Shown: positions 1-6,746, counted from the stretch's first letter. The stretch is 8,842 bases of DNA from Bacteroidales bacterium (GCA_029933565.1 JAOZNY010000122.1:1-8842); one strand, 5' to 3'. The notes: generated from the sequence alone by a model not told the origin. Program-made: numbers and translations.

Positions 1-2
1 TA

Positions 3-1508
3 AAATGGTACGACATTGAGGTTAAAGGCAAGTTTTTCGACACTATGCTGGCCCACTACCTTTTGCAGCCCGACCTTAGGCATGGCATGGATTATCTATC
101 AGAAACTTATCTGAATTACAAGCCGGTTCCAATTGAAAGTTTAATTGGCAAAAAAGGTAAAAATCAGTTGAGCATGCGCGATGTTGATTTGGAAAAGGTG
201 AAGGAATACGCTGCCGAAGATGCCGACATCACTCTTCAGTTGAAAGATGTTTTTGAACCTTTACTTCAAGAAACAAATACCCGCAAATTATTCGACGAAA
301 TTGAAGTTCCTCTCGTTCCCGTTTTGGCATCGATGGAAGCAGAAGGCGTAAACTTAGACATTAACACTTTAAAAACTTTTAGCGTTGATTTAGGAAAGGA
401 TATTGAAAAAACTGAAAGTGAAATTTATGAAATAACAGAAGAAAAATTCAATATCGCTTCACCAAAACAATTGGGAGTTATCCTTTTTGAGAAGTTGAAA
501 GTTTCGGACAAACCAAAAAAGACCAAAACAGGTCAATATTCAACAGGAGAGGAAATCCTTGTTAAGTTGGAGAAAAAGCATCCTATAGTTTCTAAAATAC
601 TGGAGTTTCGTTCGCTAACAAAACTAAAATCAACTTATGTTGATGCGCTACCTGAATTAGTTAATCCGCGCGACAACAGAATTCACACATCTTACAATCA
701 GGCTGTTGCAGCCACCGGCAGGCTAAGTTCAAATAATCCAAATCTGCAAAATATTCCCATCCGCACCGAGCGAGGAAGAGAAATAAGAAAAGCATTTATT
801 CCACGAAACGATGAGTTTACCTTGCTCGCTGCCGACTATTCGCAGGTAGAATTGAGGATAATTGCCCACCTGAGCAAAGACAAAGGAATGGTAGATGCTT
901 TTAATCAGGGACTGGATATTCACACAGCAACTGCTGCAAAAGTTTTTGGTGTTAGTCTCGAAGAAGTTGATACAAATATGCGCCGCAATGCAAAAACGGT
1001 GAACTTTGGGTTGGTTTACGGTATTTCAGCCTTTGGTCTTTCTGAAAGGATTAATATTTCCCGCAAGGAAGCAAAGGAAATTATCGACAATTATTTTGAG
1101 CAATATTCAGGAGTTAAAAAATATATGGACGAGTCAATTTTGTTTGCTCGTGAAAATGGTTTTGTAGAAACAATAATGGGCCGAAGAAGATATTTGAAAG
1201 ATATTAATTCGGGTAATGCCATTGTGCGTGGCTTTGCTGAGCGGAATGCAATTAACGCCCCAATACAAGGCTCTTCGGCAGACATGATTAAGATTGCGAT
1301 GATTGATGTTTTTGCAGAAATGAAAAAAAAGAAAATGCAATCGAAGATGATTCTTCAAGTGCATGACGAACTTGTGTTCGATGCCAGACTTAATGAACTT
1401 GACGAATTAAAAAGTATCGTTAATGAGAAAATGCAAAATGCCATTAAACTTGATGTTCCGGTGGTTGTTGACATGAACACAGGAAGTAATTGGCTGGAGG
1501 CACATTAA
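3..1508 (+). CDS. polA: DNA polymerase I, C-terminal part (5' end outside window)
   Basis: This is the 3'-5' exonuclease remnant and whole polymerase domain of DNA polymerase I, which fills gaps in repair and replaces Okazaki primers. The reading frame is open from position 3, upstream of the first Met at 45, and the residues there (FFDTMLAHYLLQPD) match the exonuclease domain. So the gene starts outside the window, and 501 of roughly 930 residues are visible. The Exo III motif YAAEDADIT is at about 207-233, but Exo I and Exo II lie upstream and cannot be judged. All three polymerase motifs are intact: motif A DYSQVELRI (834-860), motif B RRNAKTVNFGLVYG (981-1022) and motif C QVHDELVFD (1356-1382), including both catalytic Asp residues. 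The protein should therefore be polymerase-competent. It ends LEAH-stop, and no clear terminator follows. Identity is very secure. Confidence 0.97.
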   Translation, partial: KWYDIEVKGKFFDTMLAHYLLQPDLRHGMDYLSETYLNYKPVPIESLIGKKGKNQLSMRDVDLEKVKEYAAEDADITLQLKDVFEPLLQETNTRKLFDEIEVPLVPVLASMEAEGVNLDINTLKTFSVDLGKDIEKTESEIYEITEEKFNIASPKQLGVILFEKLKVSDKPKKTKTGQYSTGEEILVKLEKKHPIVSKILEFRSLTKLKSTYVDALPELVNPRDNRIHTSYNQAVAATGRLSSNNPNLQNIPIRTERGREIRKAFIPRNDEFTLLAADYSQVELRIIAHLSKDKGMVDAFNQGLDIHTATAAKVFGVSLEEVDTNMRRNAKTVNFGLVYGISAFGLSERINISRKEAKEIIDNYFEQYSGVKKYMDESILFARENGFVETIMGRRRYLKDINSGNAIVRGFAERNAINAPIQGSSADMIKIAMIDVFAEMKKKKMQSKMILQVHDELVFDARLNELDELKSIVNEKMQNAIKLDVPVVVDMNTGSNWLEAH

Positions 1509-1766
1509 GAGTTATCAGGTTGTCGTTGTTGTTGAGTTATTGGTTTCAATAAAAAGACCATTGCTAAAGTCCGGCATTTCATTAAGGGTTTTGAATAATC
1601 GTTTATCTTTACAGTTAAAACATTTAAAATAATAGTAACAAAAACATATGCGTTTAGCAGGTGTTTCATTTATGGTTTTTGAGTTGTTAAGTTATAAAAT
1701 CAATCTGCCTTGATAACTGACAGCAGCAACAAAGATAACAATGACAACCCGATAACTACGACAACA
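1509..1766. other. polA-ROK spacer with GTT/AAC-rich repeats
   Basis: This 258-bp non-coding stretch has a GTTGTTGAGTTAT-like strand bias at its left edge (1511-1543) and again near 1680-1695. Its right edge carries the complementary AAC/ACAA-rich sequence (1711-1774). The longest open frame I found (from ATG 1648) is about 21 codons and is not convincing. A weak -7-like box, TATCTTTA, lies at 1604-1611 but has no correctly spaced TTTG upstream. It could start the ROK transcript with a leader of about 150 nt. No T-tract terminator for polA is evident. Confidence 0.6.
1511..1756. repeat. Imperfect inverted repeat flanking the polA-ROK spacer
   Basis: The left arm 1511-1532 and the reverse complement of the right arm 1735-1756 match at 19 of 22 positions. 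All three differences are A/G transitions. Both arms have the core GTTATCRGGTTGTCRTTGTT. About 200 bp separates the arms, so a compact hairpin is unlikely. Two copies of a low-complexity repeat family in opposite orientation is the simpler reading. Confidence 0.6.
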
Positions 1767-1774
1767 ATGACAAC
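1737..1774 (+). repeat. Direct repeat AACAATGACAAC, two copies
   Basis: The 12-mer AACAATGACAAC occurs exactly at 1737-1748 and 1763-1774, offset by 26 bp. The second copy contains the proposed ATG of the ROK gene, so the start of that coding region sits in repeat-derived, low-complexity DNA. Confidence 0.6.
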
Positions 1775-2852
1775 AAAAACAATACTAAGTCTTGATGCAG
1801 GGGGAACAAATCTGGTTTTCTCTTCAATCAAGCAAGGAGTGGTATGTAATGAATTTTCAATAAAAACAGCATCGCAGAATTTGGATGAGTTTTTAAAAAA
1901 ACTGATTCTAGGGTTTAAAGAAGTCCTGAATAATTCGGGAGAAAAAGCCGATGCCATTAGTTTTTGTTTTCCCGGTCCGGCAGATTATGAAAATGGAATT
2001 ATAGGAGATTTGGAAAACCTTCCATTTTTTAGAGGGGGCGTGGCACTTAAACAAATGCTGGAAAACGAATTCAAAATCCCTGTTTTTATTAACAACGATG
2101 GTGATTTATTTACTCTTGGCGAAGCAGTTTCAGGATTGTTGCCAAAAATAAACTCTAAACTCACAGAAAACAAAAATCTACATCAATACAAAAATCTTTT
2201 AGGTGTAACACTTGGAACTGGCTTTGGCGGCGGTTTGGTAAGTAATGGTAAAATATGGCTTGGCGACAACTCTGCCGGGGCTGAAATAAACAGATTTTCT
2301 AATCCCTTCAACCCAAAGCAAAGTGTTGAAGAAGTTTTAAGTATAAGAGGTATTAAAAAACTATATGGTGACTTTGCTGAATGCATGCCCGAAAATACTC
2401 CTGAGCCATTTGAGATTTACAGAATTGGAAAGGGACAAAAAAAAGGTAATAAAGAAGCAGCAATCAACGCCTGGGAATATTTTGGAAAAGTACTAGGTGA
2501 AGCAATGGCCAATGCCGTAACATTAACCGATAGTTTGGTAGTAATTGGTGGCGGACTTGCTGGTGCTAACGAATTATTTCTGCAAACTGCCGTTGACACA
2601 ATGAATGGTAAGTTTGAGAAAGCAAAAGGAGGAACAATGCAAAGGCTCGAAACCTACGCCTACAACCTCAATAACCCACAATGCTTAAGCGACTTTTTAA
2701 TTGATGAAAGCAAAGAGATAAAGGTACCATTCACTAACGATACTGTGAAGTTCTCACAAATTAAGAAGGTTGGAGTTGGCATAAATTTACTCGGAACTTC
2801 AGCAGCTGTAGCAAAAGGTGCATGGGAGTTTGCACTTAGTAAACTTGATTAA
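1767..2852 (+). CDS. ROK-family sugar kinase-like protein
   Basis: This 361-residue actin-fold protein of the ROK family probably phosphorylates a hexose (glucokinase-like) in the cytoplasm; the substrate cannot be read from sequence. Residues are counted from ATG 1767. The N-terminal phosphate loop is LSLDAGGTN (7-15), followed by FCFPGP (66-71). The catalytic Asp sits in NNDGDLFTLGE (109-119), where most ROK proteins have NDANAAALGE. The second phosphate segment is GTGFGGGLVSNGK (150-162), and the adenosine-side motif is VVIGGGLAGA (258-267). The usual zinc site, a His plus CxCGxxGC after the AGE motif, is absent: AGAEINRF is followed by a Cys-free stretch. No N-terminal helix-turn-helix is present, which argues against a ROK repressor. 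The C-terminus GVGINLLGTSAAVAKGAWEFAL resembles Bacteroidota ROK proteins. I chose ATG 1767 over TTG 1710 because the extra 19 residues are repeat-encoded (Asn/Thr/Asp-rich) and precede the normal start of the fold. Confidence 0.85.
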   Translation: MTTKTILSLDAGGTNLVFSSIKQGVVCNEFSIKTASQNLDEFLKKLILGFKEVLNNSGEKADAISFCFPGPADYENGIIGDLENLPFFRGGVALKQMLENEFKIPVFINNDGDLFTLGEAVSGLLPKINSKLTENKNLHQYKNLLGVTLGTGFGGGLVSNGKIWLGDNSAGAEINRFSNPFNPKQSVEEVLSIRGIKKLYGDFAECMPENTPEPFEIYRIGKGQKKGNKEAAINAWEYFGKVLGEAMANAVTLTDSLVVIGGGLAGANELFLQTAVDTMNGKFEKAKGGTMQRLETYAYNLNNPQCLSDFLIDESKEIKVPFTNDTVKFSQIKKVGVGINLLGTSAAVAKGAWEFALSKLD

Positions 2853-2872
2853 AACACAATATTAGATTTTCT

Positions 2873-2885
2873 TGCTAATTTAGCA
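2873..2885. promoter_or_regulatory. 13-bp palindrome upstream of the peroxidase gene (possible operator)
   Basis: TGCTAATTTAGCA is a perfect palindrome with 6-bp arms around one central base. It ends 24 nt before the peroxidase start codon. It overlaps a -7-like box, TAATTTAG (2876-2883, 7 of 8 to TAnnTTTG). The position would suit a repressor or activator site. No second copy was noticed, and chance occurrence in AT-rich DNA is possible. Confidence 0.3.
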
Positions 2886-2909
2886 TCAAATAACCAAAAT
2901 AGTATACAA

Positions 2910-3974
2910 ATGAAAAAAATTACACTTCTATTAATGCTACCAGCATTTGTTTTCTTTAGTTGTACGGGAAATCAAGAAAAAAAAGAAACCAAGGAAAAAA
3001 CTACTGAAGTATCGCAAGCCGATAAAGATTTATTGGCAAAGGCACAAATGTTTTTTAAGGTTTTGCCCACCGAAGCGCCTAACCCTGAGAATGCATTAAC
3101 TGATGCTAAAATAAAATTGGGGAAGATTCTTTATTACGACAACAGACTTTCGAAAGATGAAACCCAAAGTTGTAATACTTGCCACAACATTGCAACCTAC
3201 GGTGTCGATAATTTAGCCACATCGCCTGGTGACAATGGAATTCCTGGAACTCGTAACTCACCAACGGTTTTTAATGCTGCATTAAAAGGAGCACAATTTT
3301 GGGATGGGCGTAACAAAGATGTTGAAGAACAAGCAGGTGGCCCAATTTTAAATCCTGCTGAAATGGCAATTCCAAACGAACAGTTTTTAATCGACAGACT
3401 AAAGAAAGTAGAAATGTATCAGAATCTTTTTGCTGAAACTTATGCTGATGAAGAAGATCCATTCACATACAAAAATATTCGCCATGCAATTGCTGCCTTT
3501 GAAAGGACTTTGCTTACTCCTTCAAAATTTGATAACTATCTGTCAAATGATGTAAATGCGCTAAACGATCAGGAGAAAAAAGGCCTTAAAACCTTTATGG
3601 ACCAGGGCTGCATTGCATGCCATACAGGAAGTCTTTTGGGTGGAAGCATGCTTCAAAAATTTGCCCTATTTGGCGATTATTGGGAACTAACGGGTAGCAG
3701 TAATGTCGATTATGGAAAATTTGAAGAGACAAAAGTTGAATCTGATAAATTTATGTTTTACGTCCCCATTTTAAGAAATATAGAAAAAACTGCTCCTTAT
3801 TTCCATGATGGCAGCGTTACTGATTTGAGGATGGCAATAAAAATTATGGGTAAAACTGAATTAAATAAAGATCTTACGGCTGAACAGGTGGAGGACATAT
3901 TTGTTTTTATGACTGCTCTTACGGGTCAGACTCCTGCTGAAGCCGCAGTAATTCCAACTGAACTTGCGCAATAA
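2910..3974 (+). CDS. Diheme cytochrome c peroxidase (CcpA/MauG family), lipoprotein
   Basis: This 354-residue enzyme of the bacterial diheme cytochrome c peroxidase family reduces hydrogen peroxide to water with electrons from the respiratory chain, in the periplasm. The N-terminus is a signal peptide ending in FVFFSC, so Cys18 is probably lipidated; Phe at -3 is a departure from the usual Leu. A Lys/Glu-rich linker (about 22-33) follows. Heme 1 binds at CNTCH (88-92) and heme 2 at CIACH (234-238). Other family marks are ATYGVDNLATSPGD (95-108), GTRNSPTVFNAA (113-124), WDGR (131-134), NPAEMA (148-153), SMLQKFALFG (246-255, with the likely Met axial ligand of the electron-transfer heme) and TAPYFHDGS (294-302). 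The Cys18 region lacks acidic residues right after it, so periplasm-facing retention is more likely than surface display (inference). The gene appears monocistronic and converges on the next gene. MauG-type modification is less likely, since no mau genes are near. Confidence 0.93.
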   Translation: MKKITLLLMLPAFVFFSCTGNQEKKETKEKTTEVSQADKDLLAKAQMFFKVLPTEAPNPENALTDAKIKLGKILYYDNRLSKDETQSCNTCHNIATYGVDNLATSPGDNGIPGTRNSPTVFNAALKGAQFWDGRNKDVEEQAGGPILNPAEMAIPNEQFLIDRLKKVEMYQNLFAETYADEEDPFTYKNIRHAIAAFERTLLTPSKFDNYLSNDVNALNDQEKKGLKTFMDQGCIACHTGSLLGGSMLQKFALFGDYWELTGSSNVDYGKFEETKVESDKFMFYVPILRNIEKTAPYFHDGSVTDLRMAIKIMGKTELNKDLTAEQVEDIFVFMTALTGQTPAEAAVIPTELAQ

Positions 3975-3993
3975 TTAAGTAATAACTACTTAA
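3975..3993. terminator. Small hairpin between convergent genes (weak bidirectional terminator candidate)
   Basis: TTAAGTA (3975-3981) and TACTTAA (3987-3993) form a perfect 7-bp stem with a 5-nt loop. The hairpin lies in the 11-bp gap between the convergent stop codons and overlaps the minus-strand stop. The stem is AT-rich and neither side has a long T tract, so intrinsic termination would be weak. Confidence 0.3.
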
Positions 3994-4438
3994 AAACTGT
4001 AAACGAAACTGAATGGTCTAGAAATAATGAGTCGCCTTGAGTGTGATACACTTTTGCTGTTCCATTAATTCTGTATTCGTTATTTTTCTTATAAATTGTT
4101 AGGTTAATCGATTCGTTGGTTCCGCTTATTGTTATTGCAGCACTGCCTTCTTCCTTTTGAACAAAATAGGTTTTAGAAAATTTATCCAAAACTTCAACTT
4201 TTGCTTCGAATAAATTATTTTCAAGATTGTTAAGATTCAATTTTACATCTGCATTTTCTGTCACCTCCGGATCATCATCAGTATAATACTGTCCGTTGCC
4301 TGTGTAAATTCCACTTATTTCAGAATTGCTACAGTTTCCGCAAACCAAATAATCATCAACTTCATCTTTTTTGCACGATTCACTAACAAGAACAATTAAA
4401 ACAAAAAATGTTAACGCTAATACTGTGCTAATTTTCAT
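3986..4438 (-). CDS. Small lipoprotein of unknown function
   Basis: This 150-residue protein has a hydrophobic N-terminal signal (MKISTVLALTFFVLIVLVSESC) with probable lipidation at Cys22. The following KKDEVDD is acidic, as seen in Bacteroidota surface-export signals (inference). C33 and C36 form a CxxC pair (CGNC), and ISGIYTGNG begins at 41. The rest alternates short polar and hydrophobic segments rich in Asn, Thr and Tyr, suggesting a small beta-sheet domain. I do not recognise the family. ATG 4438 is chosen over the in-frame TTG at 4465 because it starts directly at the signal peptide and because a -7 box at 4454-4461 lies between the two. It converges with the peroxidase gene, 11 bp apart, which gives no evidence of shared function. 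Confidence 0.72.
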   Translation of the reverse strand: MKISTVLALTFFVLIVLVSESCKKDEVDDYLVCGNCSNSEISGIYTGNGQYYTDDDPEVTENADVKLNLNNLENNLFEAKVEVLDKFSKTYFVQKEEGSAAITISGTNESINLTIYKKNNEYRINGTAKVYHTQGDSLFLDHSVSFTVFK

Positions 4439-4453
4439 AAGACTATTTTGAGG

Positions 4454-4461
4454 CAAAAATA
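4454..4461 (-). promoter_or_regulatory. -7 promoter box for the small lipoprotein gene
   Basis: Read on the minus strand, this is TATTTTTG, a full match to the Bacteroidota -7 consensus TAnnTTTG. It lies 15 nt upstream of the ATG at 4438, giving a very short leader. No clear TTTG -33 box is seen at the right distance. Confidence 0.5.
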
Positions 4462-4493
4462 TCAATTTTTTATCTTGATTTATCGAATCTTAA

Positions 4494-4757
4494 GCAATCA
4501 TAAAAATCCGTATCCTTTTTTTAACGGGACACTGATGGGACTGATTAGACTGATTTATTAAGATTTTATTTGTCTTTTTTATTACAAATTCATATCCAAT
4601 CATGAAAATCATAATAAATCTGCGTCTGGTTTTTTTTGACACTGTTTACACTAATTAAACTGATGTGTTATGATTTTGCTTCTAATAATACTGCACTTCG
4701 AATAATCAAATCATAAGCATTCATAAAAATCATAAAAAATCAGTGTCCTGTTTTTTT
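4494..4757. repeat. Tandem array of palindromic intergenic repeat units
   Basis: Two full units lie head to tail, 4528-4637 (110 bp) and 4638-4757 (120 bp), preceded by the right end of a third (about 4494-4522). Each unit opens with GACACTG plus a GACTGATT-like stretch; the first 40 bases of the two units match at about 31 positions. Each closes with an AATCATAAAAATCATAA-like stretch, a CTGYGTC-type core and a run of seven or eight T. The two ends of a unit are partly complementary. In unit 1, 4552-4567 pairs with 4605-4620 (15 of 16). In unit 2, 4668-4676 pairs with 4708-4716 (9 of 9). Across the array, GGACACTGAT (4527-4536) pairs exactly with 4739-4748. No open frame fills it. This resembles a non-autonomous palindromic element or REP-type repeat. 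Confidence 0.75.
4552..4620. repeat. Hairpin within repeat unit 1
   Basis: Arms 4552-4567 and 4605-4620 are reverse complements at 15 of 16 positions, with a 37-nt AT-rich loop. A T8 run (4630-4637) follows 9 nt beyond the stem. On the plus strand this could act as a loose terminator-like fold. Confidence 0.55.
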
Positions 4758-4758
4758 C

Positions 4759-4766
4759 TACTTTCG
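4759..4766 (+). promoter_or_regulatory. -7-like box for the MBL hydrolase-cutC unit
   Basis: TACTTTCG matches TAnnTTTG at 7 of 8 positions. It starts 2 bp after the T-run that ends the last repeat unit and lies 22 nt before the ATG at 4789. Any -33 element would have to lie inside the repeat unit; no exact TTTG is there. Confidence 0.45.
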
Positions 4767-4788
4767 CTTTTCAATAAAGAAAGAAATT

Positions 4789-5634
4789 ATGCAATTATTC
4801 CCCATAGAAACCGGAAATTTTAAATTAGACGGAGGTGCAATGTTTGGCGTTGTGCCTAAAGTACTTTGGAACAAATCTTATCCGGCCGACGAAAATAATC
4901 TCTGTAATTGGAGCATGCGATGTCTTTTAGTGGTTGATGGTAAAAGAAAAATACTAATCGACAACGGCATCGGCGAAAAACAGGATGAAAAATGGTTGAA
5001 GCATTATTATCTTAATGGAGACGATACTCTGGAAAAATCACTCAACAAAGCAGGATTTTCGTTTGCGGAAATAACCGATGTTATTTTAACCCACATGCAT
5101 TTTGATCACTGTGGTGGAAGCATTAAAAAGAAGTCAGAAGAAGATGGTTTTGAACTGGCATTTCCGAATGCAACTTACTGGACCAGCAAACAACAATACG
5201 ACTGGGCAACAAAACCAAACAGAAGGGAGAAGGCATCCTTTTTAAAAGAAAATATTTTTCCGATTGAAGAGAGTGGAAGACTTAACTTAATTGAAACTGA
5301 AGGTGAGCACATCCCAAATATAGATTTTAAACTTTACAGTGGCCACACCGACGGGCAGGTAATTCCTCAAATAAAAATTAATGGTAAAACCGTTTGTTTT
5401 ATGGCTGACCTTATGCCATCAACGGCGCATATTCCAATGCCATGGGTTATGGCCTACGACACACGTCCGTTGCTTACTTTAAAAGACCGTGAACGTTTTT
5501 ATACAGAGGCAGTTGAGAATAATTACATCCTGTTCTTTGAGCACGATATTTACAATGAGGCCTGCACATTACACGAAACTGAAAAAGGAGTTAGGGTTAA
5601 TAAAGCAGGAAATTTGGCTGAATTTATCGCTTAA
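4789..5634 (+). CDS. Metallo-beta-lactamase-fold hydrolase
   Basis: This 281-residue protein belongs to the metallo-beta-lactamase superfamily. No signal peptide is present, so it is cytoplasmic. The two-metal site is complete: HMHFDH (His102, His104, Asp106, His107), His186 in SGHTDGQ, Asp207 in FMADLMPS and His252 in FFEHDIY. The N-terminal segment (IETGNFKLDGGAMFGVVPK, 6-24) and the order of the motifs fit the lactonase/AttM-like branch of single-domain enzymes rather than true beta-lactamases or glyoxalase II. Hydrolysis of a lactone or similar ester is plausible, but the substrate is not determined. ATG 4789 is the first start after the proposed promoter. It is followed after 2 nt by cutC, so the two are probably co-transcribed. 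Confidence 0.88.
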   Translation: MQLFPIETGNFKLDGGAMFGVVPKVLWNKSYPADENNLCNWSMRCLLVVDGKRKILIDNGIGEKQDEKWLKHYYLNGDDTLEKSLNKAGFSFAEITDVILTHMHFDHCGGSIKKKSEEDGFELAFPNATYWTSKQQYDWATKPNRREKASFLKENIFPIEESGRLNLIETEGEHIPNIDFKLYSGHTDGQVIPQIKINGKTVCFMADLMPSTAHIPMPWVMAYDTRPLLTLKDRERFYTEAVENNYILFFEHDIYNEACTLHETEKGVRVNKAGNLAEFIA

Positions 5635-5636
5635 GA

Positions 5637-6386
5637 ATGTCTTCAATTAAAATAGAAGTTTGTGCAAACTCTCTCGAAAGTGCATTAAATGCGCAGAAGG
5701 GAGGAGTACACAGAGTTGAACTTTGTTCCAATCTTTACGAAGGAGGAACAACACCTTCGATGGGAGAAATAAGTCTTGCCCGCGAACTTCTTCAAATAGA
5801 TTTGAATGTTTTAATCCGACCTAGAGGTGGAGATTTCCTTTATTCCGAAAATGAGATTGAAATAATAAAACGCGATATTTTATTCTGTAAAGAAACTGGT
5901 GTTGACGGAGTGGTTATTGGCTTTTTAAAATCTGATGGAAGTATAAATAAGGAATTGACAAAGGAAATAACAGAACTTGCCAGACCCATGTCGGTTACAT
6001 TTCACAGGGCTTTTGATATGTGCATTAATCAAGAGGAAGCATTAAAAGAGTTAATTGAAATTGGTGTTGACAGAGTTTTAACTTCCGGTGCCCAAAATAA
6101 AGCCATAGATGGCAAGTCCCTTTTAAATAAACTCGTAAAACAAGCAGGGAAACGAATAATAATAATGCCGGGTTCAGGGATAAGGGCAAATAATATTTCT
6201 GAAATTATTGAAAAAACCGGCGCAAGAGAATTTCATGCTAGTGAAAGGAAAATCCTAGGCAGTAAAATGACTTTTAGGAAAGAGCAAATTTTTATGGGAG
6301 GGTTGGAGCAAATTTCGGAATATGAGGTTCGGATAATTGATGAAGTGAAGATTAAGGATATTACGACGATCTCCAAATTATTCTAA
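5637..6386 (+). CDS. cutC: CutC family protein (putative copper homeostasis)
   Basis: This 249-residue CutC protein is a TIM-barrel, close to the 248 residues of the E. coli protein. Conserved marks are EVCANSLESALNAQKGG (7-23), HRVELCSNLYEGGTTPS (25-41), LIRPRGGDFLYS (59-70), TFHRAFDMC (121-129), DRVLTSGAQ (145-153), IIIMPGSGIRANN (174-186) and EFHAS (198-202). CutC was named from copper-sensitivity mutants, but a direct copper role is disputed and its reaction is not settled. The ATG lies 2 nt after the stop of the MBL hydrolase gene, suggesting translational coupling and possibly a shared pathway. No copper ATPase, chaperone or CueR-type regulator is nearby. The last 9 nt overlap the end of the opposite-strand gene. 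Confidence 0.95.
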   Translation: MSSIKIEVCANSLESALNAQKGGVHRVELCSNLYEGGTTPSMGEISLARELLQIDLNVLIRPRGGDFLYSENEIEIIKRDILFCKETGVDGVVIGFLKSDGSINKELTKEITELARPMSVTFHRAFDMCINQEEALKELIEIGVDRVLTSGAQNKAIDGKSLLNKLVKQAGKRIIIMPGSGIRANNISEIIEKTGAREFHASERKILGSKMTFRKEQIFMGGLEQISEYEVRIIDEVKIKDITTISKLF

Positions 6387-6629
6387 TCTTAACCAATCTG
6401 CAATCTTCTCCAGTTCTTCACCTTCAAAGTCATTTTTGTAGAATAATTTAAACACTTCTGCTTTTAAATCGGATGCTGTAATATTTGGGTTTTCTTCCTT
6501 TATTTTGGTTTCAGCCAAAGTACGACCAAAATCAATCATTTCAAGGCAAATTGTCAATCTCTCACCCGCACTTTTAGCCATGTAGATTTCCAGTTGCTTT
6601 TTGTGAATCTTTGTTGAGGTGTCTTTCAT
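6378..6629 (-). CDS. Small conserved-looking protein of unknown function
   Basis: This 83-residue, Lys/Glu-rich, soluble protein has no signal peptide, membrane segment or Cys pair (one Cys, in LTICLEM). It looks all-helical. A first helix contains KSAGERLTICLEMIDFGRTLAE (19-40), then NPNITASDLKAEVFKLFYKNDF (48-69), then an acidic EGEELEKIADWL helix. The layout SxxERLxxxxEM followed by an nP...dLk..vF...Y segment recalls short uncharacterised bacterial proteins that I cannot name. It starts at ATG 6629 and ends inside the 3' end of cutC on the other strand, with a 9-bp overlap. That makes it a plausible real gene rather than a shadow, since the rest of its length has no competing frame. It may share a transcript with the lyase gene 117 bp upstream, but no signal proves this. 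Confidence 0.68.
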   Translation of the reverse strand: MKDTSTKIHKKQLEIYMAKSAGERLTICLEMIDFGRTLAETKIKEENPNITASDLKAEVFKLFYKNDFEGEELEKIADWLRLE

Positions 6630-6746
6630 ATTTATTTAAGTAGATTGAATGTGTTTAATTTCAGGATGTTGCACCACTACCTGATAAAATATACGAAATG
6701 CTAAACTTTTCAAGTCCTTCTGTCACTCTATGAAGTAAAGGAATTA

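Noticed and set aside
1648..1713. Short open frame of 21 codons from ATG 1648, upstream of the ROK gene.
   Set aside because: It is too short, has no recognisable sequence and no promoter or ribosome site, and it ends in the repeat-rich region.
4494..4757. CRISPR array.
   Set aside because: The units are about 110-120 bp, palindromic and abut directly, with no short repeats separated by unique spacers and no cas genes nearby.
5637..6386. A copper-resistance operon built around cutC.
   Set aside because: No copper ATPase, copper chaperone or metal-responsive regulator is present in the window.
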